A stretch of 64,000 bases of DNA from Heliopora coerulea (Eukaryota > Cnidaria > Anthozoa > Scleralcyonacea > Helioporidae), in NCBI GenBank assembly GCA_030142905.1, contig JASJOG010000071.1, positions 1,515,780-1,579,779 on the forward strand. The letters are read 5' to 3'. This document shows positions 12,474-24,731 of the stretch, in pieces. Below the pieces are notes generated by a model. The model was not told the origin of the DNA. It saw only the letters and a list, made by a program, of their open reading frames with translations, and ran no database searches. Within the stretch, counting starts at the first letter, position 1. The number at the start of each line of letters is the position of its first letter. The position numbers were made by a program, and so were the translations under genes.

Positions 12474-12569
12474 ATGAAATGGTTGAAGAGGTTTGTGAAG
12501 CATTTTGATGAAGCATTTATGCAGCCAAAGATTGGTAATCGAGAGCTGTGCCCCGTGATGAATAAGTAA
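12474..12569 (+). other. Conserved 31-codon ORF / possible 5' exon, copy A
   Basis: ATG AAA TGG begins an ORF of 31 codons (MKWLKRFVKHFDEAFMQPKI...) that is the same length and mostly identical in block C (59,288-59,383). It is frameshifted in block B (32,234-32,323). The ORF's last codons overlap a near-consensus splice donor, AA|GTAAGA, with GT at 12,566-12,567, present in all three copies. It may be a first coding exon of a duplicated gene, or only a uORF of a repeat. I could not connect it in frame to a downstream exon. No known domain is recognised. Confidence 0.35.
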
Positions 12570-14690
12570 GACGCTTACAGTTCTTTGACTTTTTCTCATT
12601 AACATGTAAATCAGAGTATTGTTGCTGTTACTTTACAAATGAACGTACAGAGATAGAGCATCATAGGGAAGATCGGTTTTGCGAGGTGTTTCGGCTTGTA
12701 GAAGTATCGAGAGATGTTACTGTTGATTGAATTGAAATGATTTTGAAAAGTACGTGCAGTAGGCGTCAGGGTTACGTTTGTGTGTAAACGGTTACTGTGA
12801 TTCGTAATCTTCTACACAACAATTACATTTTTGGCATTGAAAGACAAAACCTTAGGTTGGATTTGGATTTTAAAATTATGAAAATTCGAGATATATTAGA
12901 GAGGAAATGACGTGTTGTTAAGTTTTTATCATACAAGTAAGTTGGTAAAATGTATTTTTGCTGAATATCACGTGGTGCCATCAGTAAAAATAGAAGTATG
13001 AGATTTGTCTAAATTATTTGGCAGTGGCAAGTTTTGCATTTGATAAGGTTATCGTTTCGTTGTAATATCAGCAGGACAGTAGCACAATTGTCAATGAAAG
13101 GCTTGGAGGTGAAAATAAAACTTGCAATTGAAAAGACCACATTGAAAGACAGGCTTGCTTTTTTGTCTATTAATTTCTTAGATATGATAGGATAAGTGTA
13201 CTGTATTATGATTGTTTTATTGGTTAGGAAATAAGGTGATAGGAAATACTGTTAATTAAATATTCAGCTTGTGAACAGCATTCATTATGAGTAAAAGGTA
13301 GGAGTAATGAAGAAAAAGTCTGATGGTAAATACATGCTAATAATCCCTTAGTATAGGAATGAAACATGACTTACAGGAGTGACACATTAAATTTGCTGGG
13401 GGTTGAATTGGTACTCTAAATGACTCCTGCTATGCAATCAGACTTAAACTTTCCATGATATTGAAAGTTCTATCAGTACTGAATGAGTACCGATAAATGA
13501 TATTTAGTTTAATGTGTCAGATGGTATATTATTTACCTGACAATCATGGCAGTGATGTGCTTTATGTACTTGTATTATTTATGGGGCTGTGGGTTAGTTA
13601 ATGTCACTCCTACATGGCAAGGTATATGTGTATATACAGTGGATTTTTTTGCTACAAGCTAAGGTCAGACCTTATAAATAGGTATTTGGCTTTGTTATTA
13701 CATGCAGAGATTTTGGTCAGTAAAGTACAACAAGGTACAACATTATAAGACTGGTGTAACTTAGTGTGTGTTTCTTGTAATTTTGTGGATGAGATGGCAT
13801 ACTGAAAGTATATTGTCATTTTTTTTGATTAGTTAAGAGGTAATTTATAAAAAAATATGGTAAACAAAATATTTGGCATGTGTATTTGTTATCAGAAAAT
13901 GAGAGAAATTATGGAGAAAATGTTAAAGTTTATAGATATTACTCTTCCAAAAAACAAGAGAAACTTGTTCTCTTAATCTGTTATGTTGCTCTCTTGTTTT
14001 TTGGAATATTAAACTTCCAAATTTTTCTACATTGTCTAGAACTGCCTACAGGGCACTCCATTTTGATAGTACTTGTCAAGAAGAACTTTGATTAGGAATG
14101 TACTTGTTTCAAGAGTAAAAAGAGTTCAGATGCTTCATGTTTGATAGATTTTATTCACATTATAGACATGGTCATGCTAAAACTGCATATATCAAAGTTT
14201 TGGAAACATTCCTTGAAACATCTTTCATAGGTGATTCAGTGTGCATGAGAGATGATTCTTAAAGTGATGCATTGAATTTTGAGGTAATTGCATTTCTTAA
14301 AATAGTTTTCTGTACGGTCTTACAAGATAGGCTTTTGCTATGTAATCACACTGAAATTCTCCATAACTTGGAAAAAGATATTGAATAAGTGTAGATGTTG
14401 CAGGCGTTCAATAATAATTATAGTATGCATAAATGAATTGACCATCTTCGCAGTGGTATGTCTGTGTTAGTAAATCAAATGGTGGGTTAAATTAAAAGGA
14501 TTGTGATTCTGTTTTACACTTAGATAGAAAGGCATAAGTACCTGTACATTGCATTCTTTGCAATTGACTAAAGATGAATCGTGTACTGTACATTGCTTTA
14601 GCTAATATATAACTTCAGGTGAATGTTTCTGCAGTCATATCTATGAATTTGAAGAAACGAATAGTTCGGTGGGGTCAATAATGTGGAGAG
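12570..14690. other. Non-coding DNA conserved in all three blocks
   Basis: There are no supported ORFs. The sequence is A/T-rich and aligns through its length with 32,324-33,295 plus 40,162-41,330 in block B, and with 59,384-61,190 in block C. Recognisable shared words are GGTTACGTTTGTGTGTAAACGG, TCAATAATTTCTTAGATATGATGG-like and TCAGATGGTA. The start of the stretch follows a splice-donor-like GTAAGA, so an intron is one reading. Confidence 0.5.
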
Positions 14691-14694
14691 TTTT

Positions 14695-16545
14695 TGAGAT
14701 TTTAATCTGGATTATATTAAAACCTTTTAATGACAAAACTTGGCAATAAAAAGCGACGTTTCGACGTTATCTTGACATCATCATCAAGCAAATCAACAAA
14801 CAAAAATTCAAATAGTCTTATATATGATGGTTAATATGTAAATTATGAAACTTGATGAATGCTAAATATTCAATAAATTAGTAAACTAATGACCGTGAAA
14901 GTAAGCTATCGAAATAGACCTGAAATTGTTTCAGAATAAAATTACACAAACAAATCTGATTTAATAGCGTCCGATCGTTAGTCCACCAAAGTCTTGCTTT
15001 CGTGCTTTTAAGAGATCAAGGAAAGTCGATGACATTGTTATCATAAAACCGGACAAAAGAAATACGCTCAAACGTGTATTAAACGTCCCTGTATTCAGCG
15101 TGTACCTTCCGGAAGTCCGTATGAGCAATTTACATTGTTCTCAACCTGGATGTATAGGTCACCTCACAAACCACTAGGTAATTTTGATAAGCAAATTTGC
15201 ATTATATTTCACAGTTCATCACAGATTCGCAGTAAACATTAATATCAGGACATAAATCTGCAAATCTTCTTGAACGGCCTCTTTAAATACATACTAAACC
15301 CTGTTGCCACGAGTTTGGAGACGTATCTTATAATATCGTATTTGTCAGTCAACTAGCGCGTTCAGCATCTGATGACTGTGTACCTTGATGAGGTTTCTCG
15401 TTCACCACTTCAGCTGCATTGGAATCCTTGATGTCGGGGACGCACTTCAGCAAATATTAATCTCATTATGTTGCCAAATGAATGAGTCAGCGCATCACTT
15501 GCAGCGACATGTTTTCATTAACAGCCCCTCATCGAATCGGTTTTTAAGGCAGAGGAGTTTGCCGAGCAACTGAACAAATCTACACGTACGGATAAATTAC
15601 GGCGTAAAGTACAAAATTATTTTAGCATGAATTACAGTGTATGTAATTCCATGAAATTTGTATTAAGCGGTCATTTCGTTATTTTTGGGGGGGTTGCCAT
15701 TTAATGCAGGTTTTATTCTAATGTAGTGGTCATGGGCAAAGCAAAGTATATGGAACTTGTGAAGAATGGGTCCATTGATAAAACAAATAAGTTTATCCAT
15801 GTTTCACTTGAGAAAACTAAATCGATAGTCAGCCTTCCGAAGTGTTATTATCAGCTCCTTGAAAAAGAAAAAAGGATAACGTCTTGAATTAAAAAGACTT
15901 TGGAAAAGGAAATTCCAGTTCAACGGCCCACACGGCTCAACTGCTGCTCATTTATATGGCCTTCCGAAGATGTACGAGAAAAACTTAGAAATAAATCTAA
16001 TACTTTCCGCTACAAACACGTATGATTATATGCTGGCAAAGTGGTTAGGTAATTAGCTGCAGCTGTTAGTGATTAATGAATATATTATAGATGACATTAT
16101 GAACTTTCCCAAGAATATTGTATATACAACACAAGCAATTTGGTGCTTCAGACATCCTTGTATCTGTTTAAGTAACGATTCAGGGGATGAAATCCTTAGA
16201 ATATTCTTGTTGAGAAAAATTTTAGTGGTGATTGGTTCAATAAGACATATAATGCAACGAACAGAAGCACTGAAGAGCTGAGATGACCTCCTTGATAATG
16301 CGACCAAAAAATTAAATTTTTCCAATATGATTGGTCGCTGTCTGAACAGAAAGACGGTGTCGCGATGGGTTCACAATTGGGTACTCCTATGGCTAATGCT
16401 GTAACGTGCTTAATTGAAGAGAATTTTAAGAAGGAAGAAAATATATCAAACAATTACAAGTGGTACGTTGACGACACAGTGAGGCTCTTTACAGCAGCCA
16501 TAGATACTCTGCCAAATAAATTTTCGATTTTTTGAAAATTTAAAT
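14695..16545 (+). pseudogene. Penelope-like element, RT remnant (copy A)
   Basis: RT motifs typical of Penelope-like elements (PLEs) appear in order. DDIVIIKPDKRN is near 15,030, TAAHLYGLPKMYEKN near 15,940-15,990, GVAMGSQLGTPMANA near 16,360-16,405, and the active-site segment YKWYVDDT near 16,455-16,480. The first of these matches the PLE 'dIvItkpDKg' box, the second 'prfYGLPKiHK', the third 'GVAMGSPLgP' and the fourth 'YvDDt'. The frame is interrupted by many stops and indels. The upstream end, near 14,754-14,789 (GACGTTTCGACGTTATCTTGACATCATCATC), has the hammerhead-like signature of PLE termini on the reverse strand. No GIY-YIG domain follows; the element is truncated after about 16,545. 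Confidence 0.8.
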
Positions 16546-16799
16546 GTAAATTCAATTGTTTAATATGCGAAATATTTTATGTTCAGGATCTACAACCAAC
16601 TTTAAACTCGCAGTCAGGTTCCATTAAGTATAAACTGTTTGTCTAATTTTATTCAAAAACATTTTCAGGTCTATTTGCACAGTTTACTTTCACAGTTATT
16701 ATTTAACCAGTTATAGCTGAATGCTCAGCAAACATGAACGTTTGTAATTCCTATCACTAACATATATAAGATTGAGATATATTTTAGAAGTGTGGGAGC

Positions 16800-17247
16800 T
16801 TAGAGATATCTTGAGATGGTAGATGAACGTTTGCTAAGCTTTATCCTCAGAAAAAGGATTTCTAAGCTCCAGACGGGGATCAAACTCGCAACCTTCTGAT
16901 GACCGGAGAGAAACTCTAACCATTGAGCTACGAAGACTAAGATGGTAAGGTAAGGTACAAGTTCGACATGTGTGAGACCTAAGCGGAATCTGTCATCTTA
17001 AGATATATCCAAGGTCGCATACTTCTAAAATATATCTGATGGGTATCATTATTAGCATATAGTGGCTATTGCTTAAGTCATTCACATGTTGAACTTGCAC
17101 CTTAGCTCTTATCTAAGTCTTGGTAGCTCAATGGTTAGAGTATCTCACTGGTCATCGGAAGGTTGCAGGTTCGATCCCCATCTGGGCCTCAGAAACCCTT
17201 TTTCTGAGTATAGAACTTGACGAACGTTCATCTATTATCTTAATATA
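16800..17247. repeat. Inverted pair of tRNA-derived SINE units, second locus
   Basis: The right unit (plus strand) has box A-like TAGCTCAATGG at 17,124-17,134 and box B-like GGTTCGATCC at 17,168-17,177. The left unit, about 16,808-16,940, is on the minus strand with box A complement CCATTGAGCTA at 16,920-16,930 and a decayed box B. The outer ends are inverted repeats (ATCTTGAGATGGTAGATGAACGTT and AACGTTCATCTATTATCTTAA). This is the same family and the same head-to-head layout as 1,285-1,612. It lies just after the Penelope-like element of block A and has no counterpart in block C. Confidence 0.75.
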
Positions 17248-17259
17248 TAAGAGTGCAAG

Positions 17260-19990
17260 AATTTTAGTTTGTCCGTTTCCTTGATAATAATGTTAAGGTG
17301 AAATTCAAACGTCGATTTTTATCGCTGAGTTTTGTTATTAAAAGTTTTCCTTGAAGATTGCTGATCGGCTCTATTGTATTCTAGTGATTTAATTTTAATT
17401 ATTTCATGATTGGTAGCATTTTCTTTGTTATTCATGATCCTTTATTTAGCTTACATACTCGTTAAACAATCGAGCAACTGATAGCCCGGGGAGGGAATTT
17501 GATATTCAGCAGGGACAGCAGGGAAGAGAGGGACTGATGAATTAAGTATAATGTTGTATTATAAATTTAAGGAATGTATGCTGAGCTTCCCAGGGATGTA
17601 TATGTAGACATCCCTAGGAAATCATATACATCCCTTGAATTTATAATTCGAAACCTTATTTAATTCACTGAACTCACTTTGACTAAATGTATTATTCCTC
17701 TGCAGACAAGTTAAGATTTTAAGGTTGCATAAACCAACTCTAACAACTTCAACATTTTCCTTCTAAAAATACGTGAAAATCCTTCGAAACGAAAAATGTA
17801 CACTTCTCAAAAATAACGGGAATTTCCTCTTAATATTATAAGTTTGATAAGATTACTTAATGTCACTGAAAGCATTTCTTCCCATATCGATCGGTAAACT
17901 ATTTTTCAACAGATTTAGATTTCACATCACGTACGCCTGCCAATTTAGCCCAACAACGAACTCCCCAAGTAGACATGATCTTAGTATTTGCAGTAATCCT
18001 CAACGCCTTCCATTTCTCAAGCTCTTCGTCACAAATGAAATGTTTCTCTCATCTTTGAAATTATTTATTGATAAACTATCATCTTTTCCCTTCTTTAATT
18101 GATTCGTCGTTTGCAATATCATCAAAAAGTTCGTTCATTTCAGTGAAATTCAGAGCGAATATTTGGTCAAAAAACATGACGTGATAAACTTTTTAATTCA
18201 TAGCCTCCTTACTTGCGACTCGACAAACCGCAAATAACTCTGATCAATTGTAAGACGCCCTCCCGTAAAAAAACTGCATTGATATTAAAAATCACTACTT
18301 GTAAAATCCTTTTAGCTAATACATTAACCTTTTGTTAAATGCCAATCAACCATTTTATTTCAGTCCAATGTTTATACATTCACATGTCAAAAACATGTTT
18401 CTCAAATGAAATCCTTTTGTTAGAAAATGCATCTAATCATGAAATAAGTTAGTTAAAGCCCTCGGACGTCGGCTTTACGCGTGATACAACACTCGGGATG
18501 TATCTCACGTAAAGCCTCAGTTCTCGGGCTTTAACTCTTACTTGTGTTTTGGCTTATTGTGTATTGTTGATTTATTAAGTATTTTGGGGTGTTGACGTTG
18601 AATTTCCTATTGTAAGTGTTCCAGATAAAAAACTTATTTGTTAAAAGTCAAAAACTGCTTGTTATGGAAACTTTTATATCCTGGATGTAAAGTTACCACG
18701 TTCTTTCTAACTTTGCAATTTCTTTTCGACTGTCTTTTTAAAATTTGTGTATTTGAAAGGAAATACAGTCTTCAGAGAGGGTACTTCATGCCTTTTCTAC
18801 TTTTAATTGTTGCTTTTACAGTTGGCTGAAGAAGCTTGCTGTAATGCGGTAGACATTGCATCACAGGAGAGCAATTAGATATTTCCAACATGAAGATTAA
18901 GTGGTAAGTTCCAAACGCTGATGTATCATATGATATGCTATGCAACATCTGAATGGCAAATTGTTAAAATGGATTTTGTCAAGGCCTTCATTATTTCAAT
19001 GAATGTAGATTGATCAAGAACACGACAAAAATGTGTCAGGATTTGTCTTGAGCACAATAAAATTAATGCAAGGTTTCCAAATGAAATCCCTGTCTGAACC
19101 TTATTGTCCAGAAATTAGAATATGGAAGAAAAAAATTACAAGCAGGACTTGATTTTAAAGAGAACAAACAAAAAGGAACAAGATGATGAAGTGCATATGC
19201 GGAAAAAAGTCATTTTTCGTTTCCAAAAATAGGCCTGGCAGAGAAGATTATAATTCAAGTGAGAAATAACTTTCTTATAGCGCATTAATAGTTCCAGAAA
19301 ATCTTCACATTAACATGAATATTTTTGAGCGTGTCTGAAAATAAAATTTAAGTACTAGCAACAATAATGAAGTGTAATCGGGAACGCAATTTACTTCTGG
19401 GCTAAATGTTCCACTGACAGTTCAACTTCTGTAGTTACTTGATACGTAGATGGGTGAACGGTAAATCCGTTATCATAACTTTCGAGTCAAGGCATATACC
19501 AGTGTTTTTATCACAGCAAACAAACTCTTTGCACAAAATTATCAGGTTTAAGATACTTGTATTACACGCATGGTGTGGTTGCCGGCTCCCATTTAGCACT
19601 TTTATGTTTCACAAAGTCTACTTATTTTTGGCCTCTTGCTTTGGCTTCTGACCTTGAGTCGTTCCCAAATGTTATGAAGTAATGTGCCGTTTGATGTGCC
19701 TGGTGTTTGTGAACACCCGAAAATCATGCAGTCTTCACAGTTCACAGTTGCCGTAACAAGAATAAAATAAATTAATGGTCATTCCATGTACTTGCGCGTA
19801 CGATTTGACGTCATCAACGTAATTAGTACTCATGCTCTCAGACTGACTGCCATGTTTTCTTTGTATTTTGAGGAAAATATCTTCAGGAGTTTTTATTCGC
19901 TTAAAGTAAGATACATATCATTTAATTCTTGGCAATGCGGCTAATTTGTAGAATGAAAATCCAAATTCCTTTATATTAATTTTAGATGTA
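17260..19990. other. No gene recognised; one short palindrome
   Basis: No coding region can be supported. Small features are an inverted repeat near 17,570-17,640 (AGGGATGTATATG / CATATACATCCCTTGAAT) and the stronger palindrome at 18,452-18,535, listed separately. A splice-like segment lies near 18,818-18,920 (TTTTACAG ... GTGGTAAGTT) with no readable product. This part of block A has no counterpart in blocks B or C. Confidence 0.4.
18452..18535. repeat. 84-bp foldback repeat
   Basis: GTTAAAGCCC at 18,452-18,461 pairs with GGGCTTTAAC at 18,526-18,535. Further inward, GGCTTTACG pairs with CGTAAAGCC and TGATACA with TATCTCA. The loop contains ACTCGGGATG. It is probably a tiny MITE or the end of a longer element. 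No flanking duplication is obvious. Confidence 0.6.
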
Positions 19991-22100
19991 ATATTTAATC
20001 CTATATTTTCTGGGCAACTACAGGCAGTTCATCAGTTATTTTTTTCGTTTTTGAAAGACGCTGTAGATACCTACAATTATAATAAGATAATGTGGGTAAG
20101 ATAGAAATTCTTTGGCAAGTTTTCATCAGTACTGTACTAAAGCAACCACAAAAGTGTCGAAGTAAATTTTTGTGGTCTGGTGACACTAGACATGGAATTG
20201 AGTCCAGTAACTATTTGTAAACTTCTTGTCCACATCCTCTTGTTTCATTGCATCCTGTTGAATTGATATTTCGCATTTCAACATGCCATTCTCAAATTAT
20301 CAAGGGTATCATTAAGAGGCGGCTACCGGGAATGAACCGCAGACTACTTTGCTCCTCGCCGGTAGTTAATTACTTTCTGAACAAACTCTCACTCGTAAGT
20401 ATAAATATCCTCAAATAAGTAAGCCTTTTACTTACGTTAATTACTTCAAAGATCAGCATATAGTTTATTAGGTTTTTCAGCTGCAACATTTGACTCCGTA
20501 CTGTTTTTGCAGTTGTGAGTGTGGTCGACGGACTTCGTTGTGTTTATCAAGGCCATCTTGGATTTGAAGCGCAAACCTACCAGATTTACATGCGATCTCT
20601 TTGGTTCAGGAATCTTCCCATTGAACAAAATGTCATTAACGCAAAAGTGAGAGTTTGACGACACGACAAGTAGAAAAGCACAATATTTTCAATTATTATC
20701 CTCTGAAAATGCAGGAAAACGCATTTCAGAGACTCCAATTTGTAAAAATTTTCCGCATAGACCATTATCGCGGACCCCTTAGAGGGCAAAGGCGGTAAAG
20801 CCCTCGTCAGGTTATTTAACATATCTCATACGTCTACTTTAATTATACCGTAATCTACTTTGACTGAATGGCTTGTAAATAAGAAAGAAAAAGGCTTCAT
20901 CTCAGCTCAGAAGGCAAATACATGTAGACAAATTTTGATTCTAGTCTAACGACTTTGTTTATGGCACGTGGTACTCTATTTGATTTTCTTCTCTGGTATA
21001 GTACATGGAAATTAATGCAATTACATTTTGAATGTCACTGACGGTATAATTTTGTTGTGGTTAAGAAGATGAAAAAATTGGGGGAAACTTAGCACTGGAG
21101 CAATGAATGGCTAAACTTCTTGAAAAGTGACAAAGAAGGCAGAGATTTTGAAGGATTTCTCTCAAAATCTTTTCTCGTTTGTTATCTTTAAAAACAGCAG
21201 TTAAAAAACACCAAATTGCAAGCAGAAGCAAATGTCATGCAATAATTTTGTTGCTGCAAATTTCAAATTAATATATGTTTCTTGGCAGGCAGTTTCAGGG
21301 CACTAACAATTACAGTTTAAGACTTTAGCGATTAGGTTTAGCTACCAGTATTCCAGTGCTGGTAATCTGCTTGGCTAGAGCAGGTCATACAACATGTAAG
21401 TAATCGCACAAAAAATGCAGTATATAATGTTAACGTTCAAAGTACTATGACTTTTTGTATAAGTAATAGTTATTGTTAGTACGTTATAAATATATCAGGC
21501 CAGTTGAATACTGCATGTAATTTTGAAAGTTGCGCAGTGTTGTAGCCTTCCATCTTTTTAGGTTGTTTGGTCAGAAGTTTGCAATTCATGGATAAAATGA
21601 TTACTTTAGGTTTTCTTAAAGCAATTATTAAGTATTTATAAGGCAAGCCTTTTTTTGAAGCTATAGGTTCCTTCGAATTTTGGAAATATATTTTCTTGAG
21701 AAAGCATTCTTATTATGAGAAGGAAGCTATAAAACTAACTAAAATATTTTAAGCGGTGTTGTTCTTTCCTATTTCTTTGGAAGGTTTTTCTTTTTTTGTT
21801 TTTTTATAACGGTCAGTTAATTCTTTGCATTGGTGGTGCATTGCAGGCAAACGTTTCTTTCAAAGCTTCCGATCACTTCAAAAATGGGAAAGATGTTTTG
21901 TTAAGAAAGCTTTGTGGTAACGAGATGGAAAATGATAATCTGAGATCTCTTTGCCAGTGAACATGCAAACTATGGTGCTGATATACTTTTAAATTTGATG
22001 TGTTATATATATATTGTTTCAATTTTTTTAAGTCACGGCTTTGCAGAGATCTCTGAATGGAACATGGCTCCTTGGTAGTCAAAGTGTGAAATGTTCGAAC
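19990..22100. repeat. Right part of block A, homologous to 61,545-64,000
   Basis: It matches block C in order: TTGAAAGACGCTGTAGATACC at about 20,050 versus TTGAAAGACGCTTTAGGTAC at about 61,512, then GTCGACGGACTTCG..., GAGGGCAAAGGCGGTAAAGCC and GCAAGCAGAAGCAAATGTCATGC. The only large difference is the 676-bp hAT at 62,277 in block C, absent here at about 20,778. A tRNA-like segment on the minus strand (GGTTCATTCCC near 20,328-20,338) occurs in both copies and may be an old SINE. Confidence 0.7.
21565..21750 (+). pseudogene. Decayed counterpart of the 63,745 exon-like ORF
   Basis: ATG at 21,588 begins MDKMITLGFLKAIIKYL and then meets a TAA. The block C copy (63,771) is open for 54 codons. Past the stop, the reading GSFEFWKY and LRKHSYYEKEA matches block C residue for residue. 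This copy is therefore a broken version of the same ORF. It has a possible acceptor (TTTTTAG) just before GTTGTTTGG, as in block C. The function is unknown. Confidence 0.4.
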
Positions 22101-22742
22101 ATGTGTTATTGGAAAACAAAAGGCGAAGATTTATAAAACGGCAAGTTTGTTTTGTGCATTTGTAAGTTTTCTTTCCCTTATTTTAATGGGCATTCAGAGA
22201 CAAGTACACATGAAGTTTGTTCATCGGGTGTAAGCAGGTCTGCACTGTAGTTCATGAGGGTTAATGTTGTCCTGTAATGGAAGTGAAGGGTCAATAAATT
22301 TCATGTTAAGTTTGGGAAATAATTCATGTTCTCAATGGTAGGATAGTTTGAGAAATATGTGGTGGTGATACGGTAAATGAGGTACCTCATTCTCAAAATA
22401 TTCATTTGAGGAATTTTAAATGTTTCCTAATTTTTAGATACAAATGAGCGACAAAGTGTCTGTAGGGAAAAAAAGGATGAAATGTTCCTGGAAGAGGAAA
22501 ACATTTTAGGGAGGATTCTTCGCTTACTTTTTTTATTCATTATTGGACGTGCTGTACTCTGTCGGAAGTCGATTGAAAACATCAAGCCAAAAAATTAGTG
22601 ATGGATCTGCTGTAACAGATTTATAAAAATACCTTAAGAAATAATGGTTTGATTATGGCTATTAATTTTCCGGGCGGAAAGCCCAATCGCAATATAAAGA
22701 TCAGAGCCCAGCTCAGAATTCTTAAATGTATCGCCATAGTAA

Positions 22743-23532
22743 AAGAGACAACTCGAAAAGTTTTAAAACTTGTTTACTGACGTTTCGGTGGGCGTGCAAC
22801 ATCTTCATAGTATACATTTACAAAGGTGAGAAAAAAAAACTATATATATGGATCTATAATTACATATTGAAATAATTAGACGGCTAATCAGTAGAAAACT
22901 GGTGATCTAACAGGAAGTGACAGGCATACGGAAGAAGAAAGTATTAGATGAGAAAGAGGTGTAGAAGAGATATTTTCGTTGGGAGAAGGTTTGTATTTAA
23001 AAATAAGTAAACTCTCACGAATGAGGAGTTGAAAGTTAGAGGAAGACCTGCAGGATGAAATGATGGAAAAATCGTTGGGAGATGTGGCGTTATTAGTCTG
23101 GCGAGTATGAGCCTGAATACTAGATTTAGGAAACGAATTAGCTGCTCGTTCTTACCCGTCAAAGGTAAAATCCCCCTGTGTTCTGAGATACGCGTATGTA
23201 AGTGGCGCCTTGTTTGGCCAAATACAATGCTCCACTTCATTGACACATAGATTTGTAGACAACATGCCATCTCATTTCCCGTCTCTCAACGAAAATATCT
23301 CTTCTTCACCTTTATCTCTATTCTAATACTTTCCTCTTCCGTATGCCTGTCACTTCCTGTTAGGTCACCCAGTTTTCTATCAATTAGTCATTTAATTATT
23401 CCAATATCTAATTATAGATCCATATATATAGTTTTTTTCTCACCTTTGTAAATCTATACTCTGAAGATATTGCACGCCCCAACGAAACGCCAGTAAACAT
23501 GTTTTAAAACTTTTCGAGTAGCCTCTTTTACA
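22743..23532. mobile_element. Penelope-derived foldback with GIY-YIG remnant
   Basis: Two arms of about 235 bases (22,743-22,976 and 23,290-23,532) are inverted copies of each other. They share AAGTTTTAAAACTTGTTTACTG, ACGTTTCGGTGGGCGTGCAAC, and the ATGGATCTATAATTAGATATTG region, with a few per cent divergence. Each arm ends in the GTTTCGnnGGGCGTGCAA...CTTCA signature common at Penelope-like termini. Between the arms, the minus strand reads GQTRRHLHTRISEHRG (plus coordinates about 23,171-23,219). This matches the C-terminal part of a GIY-YIG endonuclease domain (usual form 'vGqT.r.l..Ri.EH'), which PLEs carry after the RT. It is a deletion derivative; the RT is gone. Confidence 0.7.
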
Positions 23533-23539
23533 ATGGTGT

Positions 23540-24320
23540 AATTGTAAAAATACGGTATCTGTATGGTACTTAATGCTTTACTGGCTTTACATGTTCACTC
23601 TACAGTATACTGCATTTTTGGCTCCCAATTTATTATTGTTCTTCAATGTAGTGGATCCCAAATGTTTTCATAGTACTGGGCCTGTCTCTTTGCACTTCTG
23701 TCCAAGTCGACCTCCTTATTTACTGCACACAATATAAGAGTGATATCATACTGGAAAAAATTCTTTGTCAGGACCCCGTTCTATTGTAAATGTAAAAACA
23801 ACCATAAGAACAAAGGTTTTGGCTACAGGAACAAATGTTTGGGATAAATTCCATTGCAAACCTACATACAAGCTGGCAAATATCGGACCAAGAGGCAGAT
23901 TTAGACGCTGTGTATAATGCATCGGCATACCGAGACATTCCTGTCGATCGGGATGAATTTTATCCAGGGTTTATATGCATTATAAACATGCTGTGTACAA
24001 AGAGCTAAAAACGCACGAAATTTCAGAAGATTGAGAGAAAGGAACGATCAAACGAAAAACAATTTCGATGCTAATGATCTATTTTGTTCAGCATGTTATT
24101 TCAGTTGTATAGAATTTTTGTTTTCTTGTGCATGATATCTTAAAACACAAACTGACATTTTTCGACCATTTTTGGAGGCTTCAAATGCCCTTCCACTATT
24201 TCTGATGCCACATGGAGTTGCTTGTTACATGCGCATTTCAATTCATTTCATCCCAGTTTACCGGGATACCCACTTTTTGACGTTTTTATTGTATTATGGT
24301 ATAATGAATCGTTTCATTAT
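23540..24320. other. No gene recognised
   Basis: The stretch has ordinary A/T-rich sequence with a few short open frames. No known domain, RNA gene or repeat pair was recognised. The right edge passes into the hammerhead-like repeat at 24,324. Confidence 0.4.
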
Positions 24321-24323
24321 ACC

Positions 24324-24420
24324 CTGAGGATGATTCTGAAAAAATTGAAACACTGCACATCCATCCTCTTCGATAAAGTTAAGTTGTAGCGAGAATATCT
24401 AGTGCACTTAAATTGAATAA
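24324..24420 (+). repeat. Hammerhead-like hairpin of a Penelope-type tail (copy 2)
   Basis: CTGAGGA at 24,324-24,330 and GAAA(C) at 24,347-24,350 give both core strands of a hammerhead. The stem between them (GATTCTGAAAAAATT) is poorly paired. The downstream words CACTGC, TTAAGTTGTAGCGA and GTGCACTTAAA repeat those at 3,722-3,800. Copy 1 has a good stem and a bad core; copy 2 has a good core and a bad stem. Ancestral ribozyme activity is an inference from known PLE biology. Confidence 0.4.
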
Positions 24421-24470
24421 AACTCGCATAAACCTAGCTCCGATAGGCGTTTTGTGCAATTTTGTGCAAA

Positions 24471-24577
24471 CATTCCATACATGCCTAATCTCCCTAACAA
24501 CCAGCCTAACTCGATGTCAACAAAAAAACTATTTTCGGATTCGCCGGTTGTTAGGGAGATCTGGAATGTATGGAATG
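24471..24577. repeat. 107-bp foldback, first tandem copy
   Basis: The arms are CATTCCATACATGCCTAATC followed by TCCCTAACAACC, and GGTTGTTAGGGA followed by GATCTGGAATGTATGGAATG. They pair over about 33 bases with few mismatches. The loop holds CTCGATGTCAACAAAAAAAC and CTATTTTCGGATTCGCC. A second copy of the same length starts 261 bases downstream. It lies between a PLE-type tail and the viral island. Confidence 0.8.
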
Positions 24578-24731
24578 TGGGGAAAACCCCTCAACGACAG
24601 GCGGGGGAATTACCTTTTTCCTAATGACGCCATTTCAAGCCGCTTCCAGGAATTTGATAACGTTACCGGGAATTTAAGCACATTTTAAAAATGGGTCAAA
24701 ATTTTTCAGTGTCACAGGGGAATACCCTCAA

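Larger units (their letters stand above)
8665..22100. repeat. Segmental-duplication block A
   Basis: This block is homologous in order to block B (27,984-42,552) and block C (51,665-64,000). Shared landmarks are the left edge (AATTAATTACTAATTAAT; C has ATTAATTAGTAATTAATT), the hAT transposase remnant, the GGCGGGTAATACGACGATCTTCGTC segment near 12,247-12,271, the 31-codon ORF at 12,474, and about 2 kb of conserved non-coding sequence to about 14,690. Sequence from about 19,990 matches C from about 61,545. Between 14.4 and 20.0 kb block A and block C differ; A has the Penelope-like element and a SINE pair there. Boundaries were found by eye and are accurate to tens of bases. Confidence 0.75.

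Noticed and set aside
22944..23270. 108-codon minus-strand protein as a membrane protein
   Set aside because: Only about 16 residues match a GIY-YIG domain. The rest is foldback arm and low-complexity sequence read through, so it is part of a Penelope derivative.
24413..24688. 91-codon plus-strand frame as the first viral-island gene
   Set aside because: It reads straight through the first 107-bp foldback and has no TATA-like start context; the frame is incidental.
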